DNA of 64,000 nt, taken from NCBI GenBank assembly GCA_017518185.1, contig JAFWWB010000072.1, positions 1 through 64,000 of the forward strand, in the 5' to 3' direction. Source of the DNA: Lachnospiraceae bacterium. Lineage in GTDB: Bacteria; Bacillota; Clostridia; Lachnospirales; Lachnospiraceae. A program made the translations under genes and the position numbers. Of this stretch, positions 14,980-24,081 are shown in pieces. Each line of letters opens with the position of its first letter. Positions within the stretch are counted from its first letter, which is position 1. The notes below the pieces were generated by a model. That model saw only the letters and a list, made by a program, of their open reading frames with translations, was not told the DNA's origin and searched no databases.

Positions 14980-15453
14980 ATGAAGAAAGAAGAAAAGACA
15001 AATGTGATGAGGGTTCTCGACGGGAAGAAGATCTCCTACGAGAGCCATACTTACGAGGCGGACCCGGCGCTCAGCGGAAAGGACATCGCGGGCATCCTGG
15101 GAGAGGATACGCAGAAGGTGTTCAAGACGCTGGTGACTCAGGGGAAGACAGGCGCGTATTATGTGTTTGTGGTTCCCGTGGAGGCTGAGCTGGATCTGAA
15201 GAAAGCTGCGAAGGCAGCCGGAGAGAAAGCTGTAAGCATGATAAAGCAGAAAGAACTGTTGCCCCTGACGGGATATGTCCACGGGGGCTGCTCGCCCATA
15301 GGCATGAAGAAGCCGTTCCCGACCTATATCCATGAGACTGCCGCAGGCTTCGAAAAGGTCTTTGTCAGCGCGGGAAGGGTGGGAGCCCAGATAGAGCTGG
15401 CGCCCGGGGATCTGATAGCCGTGGCAGGATGTAAACTTGCTGATATAATATAG
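14980..15453 (+). CDS. ybaK: Cys-tRNA(Pro)/Cys-tRNA(Cys) deacylase, YbaK/EbsC family
   Basis: This 157-residue single-domain protein matches the YbaK editing family. VFKTLVTQGKTGAYYVFVVP carries the conserved lysine near residue 49, and GYVHGGCSPIGMKKPFPTYI is the strongly conserved loop near 100-119. It clears cysteine mischarged onto tRNA(Pro). It starts 14 bases after the mannanase gene behind AGGAGAATATAA. It is the last gene before the cobalamin locus; a separate promoter begins 36 bases after its stop. Confidence 0.92.
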   Translation: MKKEEKTNVMRVLDGKKISYESHTYEADPALSGKDIAGILGEDTQKVFKTLVTQGKTGAYYVFVVPVEAELDLKKAAKAAGEKAVSMIKQKELLPLTGYVHGGCSPIGMKKPFPTYIHETAAGFEKVFVSAGRVGAQIELAPGDLIAVAGCKLADII

Positions 15454-15488
15454 TGCAGGGCAGTAAGAAAAGACTGATGCCGGACTGA

Positions 15489-15517
15489 TTGACAAGGCCG
15501 GAGCAGTGTGATAGATT
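15489..15517 (+). promoter_or_regulatory. Promoter of the cobalamin operon leader
   Basis: TTGACA (15489-15494), a 17-base spacer and TAGATT (15512-15517), with TG one base before the -10 (extended -10). The riboswitch begins about 30 bases downstream. Confidence 0.6.
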
Positions 15518-15544
15518 GTTGAAAGTTTCATATCGATAGTAAAA

Positions 15545-15730
15545 CGGTGCCTGCGTATCGCCATTTGGATACAAGGGTTAAAAGGGAAACAGGTGAAAGA
15601 CCTGTGCGAACTCGTCACTGTGAGTGCGGAGTGCAGCTGTAGTTCCGTTACGGAGTCACTGGGTAAAACCGGGAAGGCTTACGGCTGCGTGTTGATGTAC
15701 AAGCCAGGAGACCTGCCTTTTACTGGTACA
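15545..15730 (+). ncRNA. Cobalamin (B12) riboswitch
   Basis: The conserved parts are in order: a 5' GGTGCCTGCG, the AAAGGGAAACAGGTGAAA block near 15580-15597 with its closing GACCTGTGCGA, and the B12 box AAGCCAGGAGACCTGCC (15701-15717). The size of about 185 bases is normal. It senses adenosyl- or methylcobalamin and shuts the operon when the coenzyme is plentiful. The terminator at 15811-15857 is its probable expression platform. It heads a 20-kb gene run of uptake and synthesis genes. Confidence 0.95.
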
Positions 15731-15810
15731 GGGAGAGATCCCGGGCCACGAGTAATTGGTCGTACTGCATAGGCGGGATTTACAATCCTGTCCTTTTGTC
15801 GGGCATGATC

Positions 15811-15857
15811 AACTCACTCTTTAAGGATCCGAAGGGATACCGCAGGGTGGGTTTTTT
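15811..15857 (+). terminator. Riboswitch-controlled intrinsic terminator
   Basis: AACTCACTC (15811-15819) pairs with GGGTGGGTT (15845-15853) including two G-U pairs. Inside, GGATCC and GGATACC form a second stem around GAAG. The run T15852-15857 follows. A weaker pairing, GGGATT with AATCCT at about 15775-15790, could be a competing structure. Termination would occur about 80 bases before the first gene. Confidence 0.7.
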
Positions 15858-15937
15858 GTTTATGGTCTGTCTTCCTGTATGAGCGGTGCACCTGGGCTGT
15901 CGTTACGGAAAAAAATACATACAGGGAGATGAAAAAG

Positions 15938-17596
15938 ATGAAGAAAAAGTTTTTGGCAGTGTTGATGGCAGCAACGGTCGCGGCGGGAACGCTGGCCGGC
16001 TGCGGTGAGAGCGCCCCTGCGCAGGAGACCATGGATATGCCCACCACGGAGGCAGCGCCCACTGAGGCGCCGACGGAGGAAGCAGAGCCCACGGAGAGCG
16101 AGGCGGAGGTGGTCGAAGAGACAGAGGAGCTTTCGGATGAGGAGAAGGCGGCAGCAGTGGCAGAACTGATAGATGCCATCTATGTACAGCAGAGGACCGA
16201 CGAGACCGATGAGCAGTGCGCAGCTGCAAAGGCAGCCTGGGATGCGCTCACGGATGCCCAGAAGGAGCTGGTGGAAGGTGAAAATGCAGACCCCGATTAT
16301 TTCGGCAGGGATACGGGAGACGCTTCACTGGACGATCCCCTTAATGAAGACGGCATAGGAGAGAATGAGATACTGGTGGTAAGCTTCGGGACATCCTTTA
16401 ATGACAGCCGCGTAAAAGATATCAGCAGTGTTGAGAAGGCGATACAGGAAGCCAATCCCGGCTGGTCAGTCAGAAGGGCATTCACGGCACAGATCATCAT
16501 AAACCATGTGCAGGCCAGGGACGGGGAGAAGATCGACAATGTTGACCAGGCCCTTCAGCGCGCCGTTGACAACGGGGTTCAGAACCTGGTGATACAGCCC
16601 ACCCATCTCATGCACGGCGCAGAGTATGACGAGCTGATGGAGGCTGTGAGCGAATATGAGGGGAAGATAGAGAATATAGCCGTTGCAGAGCCTCTGCTGG
16701 GGGAGGTGGGCTCGGATGCCACTATGATAAATGAAGACAAGAAGACTGTTGCCGAGGCCATAACCGCAGAGGCGGTAAGCGAAGCAGGATACGGCTCCAT
16801 TGAAGAGGCCTCTGAGGACGGCACCGCATTTGTCTTCATGGGACACGGCACCGCCCATACCGCAAAGGTGAGCTACAGCCAGATGGCTACACAGATGCAG
16901 GAGCTGGGCTATGAGAACGTCTTCGTGGGCACCGTAGAGGGCTAGCCCGAAGAGACTGCATGCGAGAACGTGATAGAGGCCGTTAAGGAAGCGGGCTACA
17001 GCAAGGTGGTGCTCCGTCCCCTGATGGTAGTGGCCGGTGACCACGCCAACAACGATATGGCCGGTGATGATGAGGATTCCTGGAAGAGCATGTTTGAGGC
17101 TGATGGCTCCTTTGAGAGCATCGACTGCCAGATAGCTGGTCTCGGAAGGATAGATGCTGTAAAGGAGCTTTACAAGGCCCATACCGCAGCCTGCATCGCG
17201 GAGAGTGGGATGACTGTCGCGGAAGCTGCCCTGCCGGCAGACGGAGTCTATGAAGTAAAGTTTACCACCGACAGCTCCATGTTCAAGGTCAACGAGGCAA
17301 ATAACGACATGGGTGTGCTGACCGTAGATGACGGAAAGATGTTCATACATGTGAGCCTTGCTTCCAAGAATATAGTCAATCTCTATCCCGGGCTGGCAGA
17401 GGATGCCGCAAAGGATGGGGCTGAACTGCTTCAGCCCACCACTGATACCGTGACCTATGCTGACGGGATGAGCGAGGAAGTGAACGGCTTTGATGTACCC
17501 GTGCCCTATCTGGATGAGGAGTTCGACCTGGCTCTTATCGGGACCAAGGGAGTATGGTATGACCACAAGGTAGTGGTGGCAAGCCCTGCGGTATAA
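15938..17596 (+). pseudogene. cbiK: Exported sirohydrochlorin cobaltochelatase-like lipoprotein (CbiK type), interrupted by in-frame TAG
   Basis: ATG 15938 has AGGGAG nine bases upstream and begins a lipoprotein signal (KKKFLAVLMAATVAAG, then LAGC). An acidic Glu/Thr/Pro linker to about residue 65 anchors the CbiK domain outside the membrane. CbiK motifs are ILVVSFGTSFNDSR, QPTHLMHGAEYDEL, FMGHGTAHTA and, after the stop, LMVVAGDHANNDM; the three His-bearing motifs are the expected metal ligands. A TAG at 16943-16945 falls in FVGTVEG-stop-PEET, where relatives have Tyr. The same frame then runs 216 more codons, ending in a beta-rich domain (GKMFIHVSLASKNI, FDVPVPYLDEEFDLALIG). If real, the stop removes the last metal ligand. 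A sequencing error or suppression is also possible. Confidence 0.88.
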
Positions 17597-17608
17597 GGAA
17601 ATAACTGT

Positions 17609-19177
17609 TTGGAATCATCACGGAATAAAAAGAACGGAATAGTTTTCTGGACGCTTATACTCTGTATAGGCCAGATGATGGTGACCTCCTGCGCGAAGCA
17701 GGAGGTTACTTTTTCGGAGGAGGAGTCCGTTCCGGAGCCGGTACTCACGGAGGAGAGCGGGGATGGGGAATACCTCATAGACATCACGATGGAAGGCGGA
17801 TCCGGGAAGGCATATATCCTGTCGCCGGTGAAGGTAACGAAGGAAGAGGGAAAGTACACTGCCCTTCTTGTATGGAACAGCCCCAACTATGATTATATGA
17901 TAGTTGACGGTGTGAGATACGAAAATGAGAACGAAGGGGGGGCTTCCACCTTTACCGTTCCTCTGAAGGATACGGAGGCACCGCTTAAGATCACGGCGGA
18001 TACCGTGGCGATGAGTAAGCCCCATGAGATAGAATATACCATTTACTGGAACAGCTCACCGCAGGCTGAAAGCAGCGGGTCTTTTGCAGCCGACGTTCAG
18101 GAAGGAGATCCTGACGGAACGGAGTTTTCGGAACTGGTATTTACGGAGGAAACGGAGCTTAAATATGCCGAACAGTTCAGTATTAAAAAATTTGAGGGCG
18201 GAAGTCTTGTAAATATAAAGAAATACGGGGACCTGCTCCTGGTGGACGAGGGCTGCCCCGTGCCACGTAATGTACCGGCGGAGGTATGCATCCTGAAAAA
18301 GCCTCTGGACAGGACCTATCTGGTGTCTACTTCTGCCATGGATTTTATCTGTGCCACGGACAGGCTGGACAGAGTTCGCCTTACGGGGACTAAGGCGGAG
18401 GACTGGTATATAGAGGAGGCCGCAGAAGCCCTTGATGAGGGCAGGATCTTATACGCCGGGAAATACAGTTCGCCTGATTACGAGCTTCTGCTGAACGAGG
18501 GCTGTGACCTTGCGATAGAAAATACCATGATAGAACATAAGCCTGCGGTAAAGGAAAAGCTTGCGGCCCTGGGGATACCTGTGCTGATCGAGACCTCCAG
18601 CTACGAAAGCCACCCCCTGGGGAGACTGGAATGGATAAAGTTTTACGGACTGCTCTTTGATAATGAGGAGAAGGCCTGTGAGCTGTATGAGGAGGAGCTT
18701 TCACGTATAGCGCCTTTGATGGAACAGCCCGGTACGGGACTTAAGGTGGCGTTCTTTCATGTCACTTCAGCCGGGATGATCAATGTGAGGAAAAAGGGCG
18801 ACTATATATCGAGCATGATAGAGCTTGCGGGAGGGGAGTATGTTCCCGGCGGAGGGAATGAGGCAGCCGACAATATGCTCTCGACGATGAACATACAGAT
18901 GGAGGATTTTTATGCCGCGGCTGTGGACGCGGATATACTGATCTACAACAGCACGATAACAGGAGAGCTTTCTTCGGTCGATGAGCTGATAGCGCTGAAC
19001 GCCCTGTTCAAGGATTTCAAGGCGGTAAAGAACGGAAGGGTGTACTGCACGGAGAGGGATCTTTTCCAGCAGGTCAGCGGCATGGCGGATTTCATGGAGG
19101 ATCTGCGGAACATATATGAGGATGAAGACAGCGATACCGTTTATCTCTTCAGGCTGAAAGGGAAGGGCGGATCATGA
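17609..19177 (+). CDS. Cobalamin/heme-type ABC transporter substrate-binding lipoprotein with extra N-terminal domain
   Basis: The TTG start at 17609 follows AAGGAAATAACTG. The signal IVFWTLILCIGQMMVTSC gives a lipidated Cys. Residues about 50-150 form a beta-rich domain (GKAYILSPVKVTKEEGKYTA, NYDYMIVDG, ending HEIEYTIYW) that loosely resembles the C-terminal domain of the preceding chelatase and NEAT-like heme-binding folds. Residues about 175-520 are a BtuF/FecB-type binding protein (LLLVDEGCPVPRNVP, NEGCDLAIENTMI, IPVLIETSSYESHPLGRLEW). It delivers a corrinoid or other tetrapyrrole to the permease that overlaps its stop by four bases. Regulation by the B12 riboswitch favours corrinoids. 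Confidence 0.82.
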   Translation: MESSRNKKNGIVFWTLILCIGQMMVTSCAKQEVTFSEEESVPEPVLTEESGDGEYLIDITMEGGSGKAYILSPVKVTKEEGKYTALLVWNSPNYDYMIVDGVRYENENEGGASTFTVPLKDTEAPLKITADTVAMSKPHEIEYTIYWNSSPQAESSGSFAADVQEGDPDGTEFSELVFTEETELKYAEQFSIKKFEGGSLVNIKKYGDLLLVDEGCPVPRNVPAEVCILKKPLDRTYLVSTSAMDFICATDRLDRVRLTGTKAEDWYIEEAAEALDEGRILYAGKYSSPDYELLLNEGCDLAIENTMIEHKPAVKEKLAALGIPVLIETSSYESHPLGRLEWIKFYGLLFDNEEKACELYEEELSRIAPLMEQPGTGLKVAFFHVTSAGMINVRKKGDYISSMIELAGGEYVPGGGNEAADNMLSTMNIQMEDFYAAAVDADILIYNSTITGELSSVDELIALNALFKDFKAVKNGRVYCTERDLFQQVSGMADFMEDLRNIYEDEDSDTVYLFRLKGKGGS

Positions 19178-20181
19178 AGCATAAAAGAGCGATAGCGGCC
19201 TTCGGCCTTATGATAACTGCGCTCGTCATACTCTGCATGGCGGATCTTATGCTGGGCACGGTATCCGTTCCCGTTAAGGAGCTCATGGATATACTCGGGG
19301 GAAGGATCACGGAGGGCATGAACCACAGCATAATCATGGGCATACGCCTTCCGAGGATGCTGGGGGCTGTGATCACCGGCGGAGCCCTGGCACTTTCCGG
19401 ATATCTGCTCCAGACCTTTTTCGCAAACCCGGTGGTGGGGCCTTTTGTGCTGGGCATCTCTTCGGGAGCCAAGCTGGCGGTGGCCCTTTCCATGATATTC
19501 ATACTTTCAAGAGGGCTTCAGACCGGATCGGCGATGCTGATCACGGCTGCTTTTGCCGGAGCCATGACCGTCATGGGCTTTGTGCTTCTTGTATCGCTTA
19601 AGGTAAAGAGCAGGAGCGCGCTGGTGGTCTGCGGTATCATGGCGGGTTACATCTGCTCGGCGGTCACGGATCTGGTGGTGACCTTTGCGGACGACGCCAA
19701 TATTGTCAATCTGCATAACTGGTCCCTGGGAAGTCTTTCGGGACTGGATATGCCGGATGTCACGACCATGGCTGTCATAGTACTGCTGTGTTCCGTGCTG
19801 ATATTCTTCATGTCCAAGCCCATAGGCGCCTACAGGCTCGGGGAGAACTACGCGGCTAACATGGGCGTGAACGTAACGGCCCTCAGGGTCATACTGATAC
19901 TTGTATCCAGCATGCTGGCGGCATGTGTGACGGCCTTTGTGGGCCCGGTGTCCTTTGTGGGGATAGCGATACCGCATCTGACGAAGAGCGCGTTTAAGAC
20001 TACTTCACCGCGGGTTATGATACCTGCCTGTTTTCTGCTGGGAGCCTGTGTGACCGTGCTCTGCGACGGTATAGCCAGGACGGTATTCGCGCCAACGGAG
20101 GTGAGCATAAGCTCCGTGACGGCTGTACTGCTGGTGCCGGTGGTCATACGGATGTTAATATCGAGGAAGGCGCGGTCATGA
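19174..20181 (+). CDS. btuC: FecCD-family permease (BtuC-like)
   Basis: The 335-residue protein has about nine or ten hydrophobic helices and the family landmarks IIMGIRLPRMLGAVITGGAL, LQTFFANPVVGPFVLGISSG, SLGSLSGLD and VGPVSFVGIAIPHLTK. It is the membrane channel of a type II importer for vitamin B12, heme or siderophores. Its start overlaps the binding-protein stop (ATGA) and its stop overlaps the next start, so all three import genes are coupled. A B12-type cargo is inferred from the riboswitch and operon. Confidence 0.9.
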   Translation: MKHKRAIAAFGLMITALVILCMADLMLGTVSVPVKELMDILGGRITEGMNHSIIMGIRLPRMLGAVITGGALALSGYLLQTFFANPVVGPFVLGISSGAKLAVALSMIFILSRGLQTGSAMLITAAFAGAMTVMGFVLLVSLKVKSRSALVVCGIMAGYICSAVTDLVVTFADDANIVNLHNWSLGSLSGLDMPDVTTMAVIVLLCSVLIFFMSKPIGAYRLGENYAANMGVNVTALRVILILVSSMLAACVTAFVGPVSFVGIAIPHLTKSAFKTTSPRVMIPACFLLGACVTVLCDGIARTVFAPTEVSISSVTAVLLVPVVIRMLISRKARS

Positions 20182-22472
20182 CGGGCGATAAGGGGATAAA
20201 GACCGATAAACTGGTCATAGGTTACGACAGGGACCTGATAAGGGATATCTGTCTGGAGGTAAAGCCGGGAAGGGTCATGACTCTGATAGGGCCCAACGGC
20301 TGCGGGAAATCCACGCTCTTAAAGACCATAACCGGACAGCTGAAAAAACGCGGGGGTGTGGTCTTTGTCGACGGCAGCGACAGGGAAGGCATGAACAGGC
20401 TCGAACTGGCACGGAGCGTCTCGATGGTCACTACGGAAAGAGTGAATCCCGAGCTTATGAGCTGCAGAGAAGTGGTGGCTATGGGAAGGTATCCCTACAC
20501 CGGAAGGCTGGGGATACTTTCAGAAAAAGACAGGGCCGTGACGGAGGAGGCTATGGCTTCCACGGGAACGCTGGACATAGCGGAACGGCTGTTCACGAAC
20601 ATAAGCGACGGACAGAGGCAGAGGGTGATGCTGGCCAGGGCAGTGTGCCAGGAGCCGGAGATACTGGTGCTGGATGAACCCACTTCTTATCTGGATATCA
20701 GGTACAGGGTGGATATACTTACGCAGATAAAGAGCCTGGCCCGCGAAAAGGGTATAGCGGTGATAATGTCGCTGCATGAGCTGGAGACGGCGATGCGGAT
20801 CTCGGATACGGTAGTGGCAATGAACGGAGAGGGCGTGCAGAGGCTGGGTACGCCGGAGGAAGTGTTTGAGGAAGGCTTCATACGCAGGCTGTACGGCATA
20901 GAGGGCAAAGACATATCGCTGGTCGGGGATGCGCCATGGTTTAAGACTTCAATACATGAAAAACTGCCTGTGCCTTCAGGGAAGGCAGGGGGAAAGACTA
21001 AGGTCATAATGGTGCAGGGCACGATGTCGGGCGTAGGAAAGAGCATGATAGCGGCTGCGCTCTGCAGGATATTTACACAGGACGGCTACAGGGTGGCGCC
21101 CTTTAAATCCCAGAACATGGCCCTCAATTCCTGTGTTACCAGGGAAGGGCTGGAGATGGGAAGAGCGCAGGTGATGCAGGCAGAGTGCTGCGGGATCGAA
21201 CCCAGGGTCTGCATGAATCCCATACTGCTGAAGCCCACGGGAGAGAACGGTTCCCAGGTCATCATTAACGGCATACCCAGGGGGGATATGAACGCCAGGG
21301 AGTATTTCAGCAGGAAGAAGGAACTGGTACCGGTGATAAAGAAGGCCTATGAGGAGCTCTGCGAAACAGTCGACATCGTGGTCGTTGAGGGTGCGGGCTC
21401 TCCGGCAGAGCTGAACCTGAAAGAGGATGATATAGTTAATATGGGACTGGCCCGTATCCTGGATGCGCCCGTGATACTGGCGGGGGATATAGACAGGGGC
21501 GGCGTTTTCGCACAGCTCATAGGGACAGTAGAGCTGCTGGAAGAGGAGGAGAGAAGGCGCATAGGCGGGCTCATCGTAAACAAACTCAGGGGAGACCGCT
21601 CCCTCTTTGACAGGGGAGTAAGGATACTGGAGGAAAAGACGGGGATAAAGGTGCTGGGTACCCTGCCCTATATAAAGCTGGACCTGGATGATGAGGATTC
21701 CCAGTCCGGCCGCTTTGAGGTCCATGAGCGGAAGGAACTGGACCTGGCAGTGATACATCTGCCCCATATATCCAATTTCACGGACTTTTCGGTATTTGAC
21801 CAGCTTGAGGAGGTATCGGTAAACTATACCGAAAGCGTAAAGGATCTGGAGGGCAGCGACATGATCATACTGCCCGGCACGAAGAATACCATCGCGGATC
21901 TCAGGTGGCTTAAGGAAAAAGGACTGGCGGAGGAGATAATAAGGCTGGCGGGCATGGGGAAGCCGGTATTCGGAATATGCGGAGGCTACCAGATGCTGGG
22001 ACGCTCGGTCAGCGACCCCGAAAAGGTCGAGGACGGTGGAAGCGAAGAGGGACTGGGGCTGCTTGAAGCCGAGACGGTGCTTACCGGGGAAAAGGTACGT
22101 TCCCTCTATGAAGGAAGGGTAGAGAACAGCGGCGGCCTGTTTAAGTGCCTGGAGGGCCGCAGGGTCAGGGGATATGAGATACATATGGGGCAGACGGAGA
22201 TCTCTCCGGGGGTTAAGCCTTTTACTTCAGGAGGCAGCGGCTGTCACAGTGAAAATGTCTACGGCACCTATGTTCATGGCTTTTTCGACCTGAAGGAGAT
22301 CGCGGAGGGAGTGCTGGAGGCTGTGGCAGCCTTAAGCGGCAGGAGCTTAGACCTTTCGGGGCTTATCGATCAGGACGCATATAAGGAGAGCCGCTACGAT
22401 CTGCTGGCGGATACGGTGAGGAAATATCTGGATATGGACAGCATATACAGGATCATGGGGATAGAGAGATGA
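20178..22472 (+). CDS. Fusion of BtuD-type ABC ATPase and cobyric acid synthase CobQ/CbiP
   Basis: One 764-residue frame holds two enzymes. Residues 1 to about 260 are an importer ATPase: Walker A GPNGCGKST, signature ISDGQRQRVMLARA, Walker B ILVLDEPTSYLD and switch MSLHELE. Residues about 275-764 are cobyric acid synthase: VQGTMSGVGKSMIAAALCRI, FKSQNMALNSCVT, EGAGSPAELNL, LPGTKNTIADLRWLKEKG, the amidase Cys in FGICGGYQMLG, and the His in TYVHGFFD. CobQ/CbiP amidates four side chains of the corrin ring. No stop, start or ribosome site is seen at the junction (about 20,960-21,000), so the fusion looks genuine and both halves look intact. It joins import and synthesis in one chain. Confidence 0.92.
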   Translation: MTGDKGIKTDKLVIGYDRDLIRDICLEVKPGRVMTLIGPNGCGKSTLLKTITGQLKKRGGVVFVDGSDREGMNRLELARSVSMVTTERVNPELMSCREVVAMGRYPYTGRLGILSEKDRAVTEEAMASTGTLDIAERLFTNISDGQRQRVMLARAVCQEPEILVLDEPTSYLDIRYRVDILTQIKSLAREKGIAVIMSLHELETAMRISDTVVAMNGEGVQRLGTPEEVFEEGFIRRLYGIEGKDISLVGDAPWFKTSIHEKLPVPSGKAGGKTKVIMVQGTMSGVGKSMIAAALCRIFTQDGYRVAPFKSQNMALNSCVTREGLEMGRAQVMQAECCGIEPRVCMNPILLKPTGENGSQVIINGIPRGDMNAREYFSRKKELVPVIKKAYEELCETVDIVVVEGAGSPAELNLKEDDIVNMGLARILDAPVILAGDIDRGGVFAQLIGTVELLEEEERRRIGGLIVNKLRGDRSLFDRGVRILEEKTGIKVLGTLPYIKLDLDDEDSQSGRFEVHERKELDLAVIHLPHISNFTDFSVFDQLEEVSVNYTESVKDLEGSDMIILPGTKNTIADLRWLKEKGLAEEIIRLAGMGKPVFGICGGYQMLGRSVSDPEKVEDGGSEEGLGLLEAETVLTGEKVRSLYEGRVENSGGLFKCLEGRRVRGYEIHMGQTEISPGVKPFTSGGSGCHSENVYGTYVHGFFDLKEIAEGVLEAVAALSGRSLDLSGLIDQDAYKESRYDLLADTVRKYLDMDSIYRIMGIER

Positions 22473-23542
22473 CGAGGGAGGAACTGCTCTCCCTTAAGGC
22501 ATCCTGTCCCGACAGGGAGATATACGTGCGGACGAAGGCGGCCTGGGACAGCCTGGCAAAGCCTGTGGACGGGCTGGGATATTTTGAGGAGCTGCACTGC
22601 AGGACTGCCGCAATAAAGGAAGATACGCATCCTGACATCTCAAGGAAACGGCTGGTGATAATGTGCGCCGATAACGGAGTGACGGCAGAAGGCGTGACCC
22701 AGACTGACCGGAGCGTTACCGCTTCAGTGGCGGCGCTGATGGGAAAGCGCCGGAGCAGTGCGGGCATCATGACAAAGGGGATGCCCCTTGATATACTTAC
22801 TGTGGACATAGGCATCGACATCCCTCATACGCCGGAGGGAGTGCTGGATAAAAAGGTGGCGGCCGGTACCGCAGACCTGCTGAGAGAGCGGGCTATGACA
22901 GAGGAGCAGTGTCTTAAGGCGCTGTCCGCAGGCATAGCCATTGCGGAAGAAAGCCGGGAGAAAGGCTATGGCATAATTGCCACCGGAGAGATGGGGATAG
23001 GCAATACAACCACGAGCACGGCGCTGTTATGCGCCCTTACGGGACTTGCACCTGCAGAGGTCACGGGCCGGGGAGCCGGGCTTTCCGATGAAGGGCTGAA
23101 AAGCAAGATAAAGGTCATAGAGGAGGCTCTGGCTTTCCACGGTCTTTCGCAGGGCAGTGATCCCGCATACGCCTTTGAAGCCCTCTGCTGTGTGGGCGGA
23201 CTTGATATCGCGGGGATCGCGGGAATGTTCATCGGCGGTATGCTCTTTAAGCTTCCGGTGGTCATCGACGGGCTTATCAGCGCCGCGGCGGCCCTCTGCG
23301 CTGAGCGGATGGTACCGGGCTGCAGGGAGTACATGCTGCCATCACACAGCGGCAAAGAGAAGGGAACGGCCCGCATACTGGAACTGCTGGGGCTTAAGAG
23401 CGTGATCGATGCAGATATGGCGCTGGGGGAAGGCACGGGCGCAGTGATGCTCTTTCCGCTGCTGGACATGGTCTTTTCACTTTATGAAAACGGCACGGCT
23501 TTTGCCGATACGGATATAACGAAGTATGAGAGGTTTCATTGA
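22469..23542 (+). CDS. cobT: Nicotinate-nucleotide-dimethylbenzimidazole phosphoribosyltransferase
   Basis: The 357-residue enzyme has the CobT hallmarks: MCADNGVTAEGVTQTDRSVT near residue 63, GEMGIGNTTTSTAL near 170, GRGAGLSDEGL, and a catalytic Glu region near the C-terminus (ADMALGEGTGAV). It activates the lower-ligand base by moving phosphoribose from nicotinate mononucleotide. It overlaps the previous gene by four bases. With cobU, cobS and cobC it forms the nucleotide-loop assembly block, which also lets the cell finish salvaged cobinamide. Confidence 0.95.
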   Translation: MTREELLSLKASCPDREIYVRTKAAWDSLAKPVDGLGYFEELHCRTAAIKEDTHPDISRKRLVIMCADNGVTAEGVTQTDRSVTASVAALMGKRRSSAGIMTKGMPLDILTVDIGIDIPHTPEGVLDKKVAAGTADLLRERAMTEEQCLKALSAGIAIAEESREKGYGIIATGEMGIGNTTTSTALLCALTGLAPAEVTGRGAGLSDEGLKSKIKVIEEALAFHGLSQGSDPAYAFEALCCVGGLDIAGIAGMFIGGMLFKLPVVIDGLISAAAALCAERMVPGCREYMLPSHSGKEKGTARILELLGLKSVIDADMALGEGTGAVMLFPLLDMVFSLYENGTAFADTDITKYERFH

Positions 23543-24081
23543 TGGTGGTGTTCGTATGCGGAAAACCGGATTCCGGCAAATCCCTTTACGCCGAGAAAAG
23601 GGCCGCGGAGCTCGCATGCGGAAGGCTTTACTACATCGCCACCATGAAGGTCTATGACGAGGCCGGAAGGGCGCGCATAGAAAAGCATGTAAAGCAGAGG
23701 GAAGGGAAGGGCTTTATCACCATCGAGCGCTATACCGGGATAGACACCGTGACGGAGGAGATGGAAGCTCCCGGGGATAGTACGGCGCTGCTGGAATGTA
23801 TATCAAACCTTGTGGGAAACGAGATGTATGAAGTACCGGGGAGGAGCGTTCCGGGAGAGGCGGAGATCGAGGCCTTTGCGGAAAGGCTTCTTGAGGATAT
23901 AAAAAAACTTGCGGCAGGGGTGGCGAACCTGGTCATTGTGAGCACCGTCTATGACGAGACGGACAGCAGCTATGATGAGGATACCCGCTGCTATATCAGG
24001 ACCATACATACCCTTAACAGGCGGCTTTCGGAGCTGGCGGAGGAAAGGGTATGCATGGAGGAACGGACAGGTGGAATATGA
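23542..24081 (+). CDS. cobU: Adenosylcobinamide kinase/guanylyltransferase
   Basis: The ATG at 23542 overlaps the cobT stop by one base (TGATG), giving 179 residues. GKPDSGKSLYAEKRA is the Walker A loop. RIEKHVKQREGKGFITIER carries the His that takes GMP. LLECISNLVGNEMY and the late VIVSTVYDET match the family. CobU phosphorylates adenosylcobinamide and then forms GDP-cobinamide. The protein is more divergent than its neighbours: the usual strand after the P-loop is shortened and the C-terminus is atypical (ERVCMEERTGGI). Confidence 0.87.
   Translation: MVVFVCGKPDSGKSLYAEKRAAELACGRLYYIATMKVYDEAGRARIEKHVKQREGKGFITIERYTGIDTVTEEMEAPGDSTALLECISNLVGNEMYEVPGRSVPGEAEIEAFAERLLEDIKKLAAGVANLVIVSTVYDETDSSYDEDTRCYIRTIHTLNRRLSELAEERVCMEERTGGI

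Noticed and set aside
16943-16945. Pyrrolysine at the TAG of the chelatase gene
   Set aside because: No pyl genes are in the window, the family residue is Tyr, and a one-base change is simpler. Kept only as an option to test.
20976-22184. 402-codon minus-strand open frame inside the ATPase-CobQ fusion
   Set aside because: Antisense to clearly conserved CobQ motifs; composition is that of a shadow frame.
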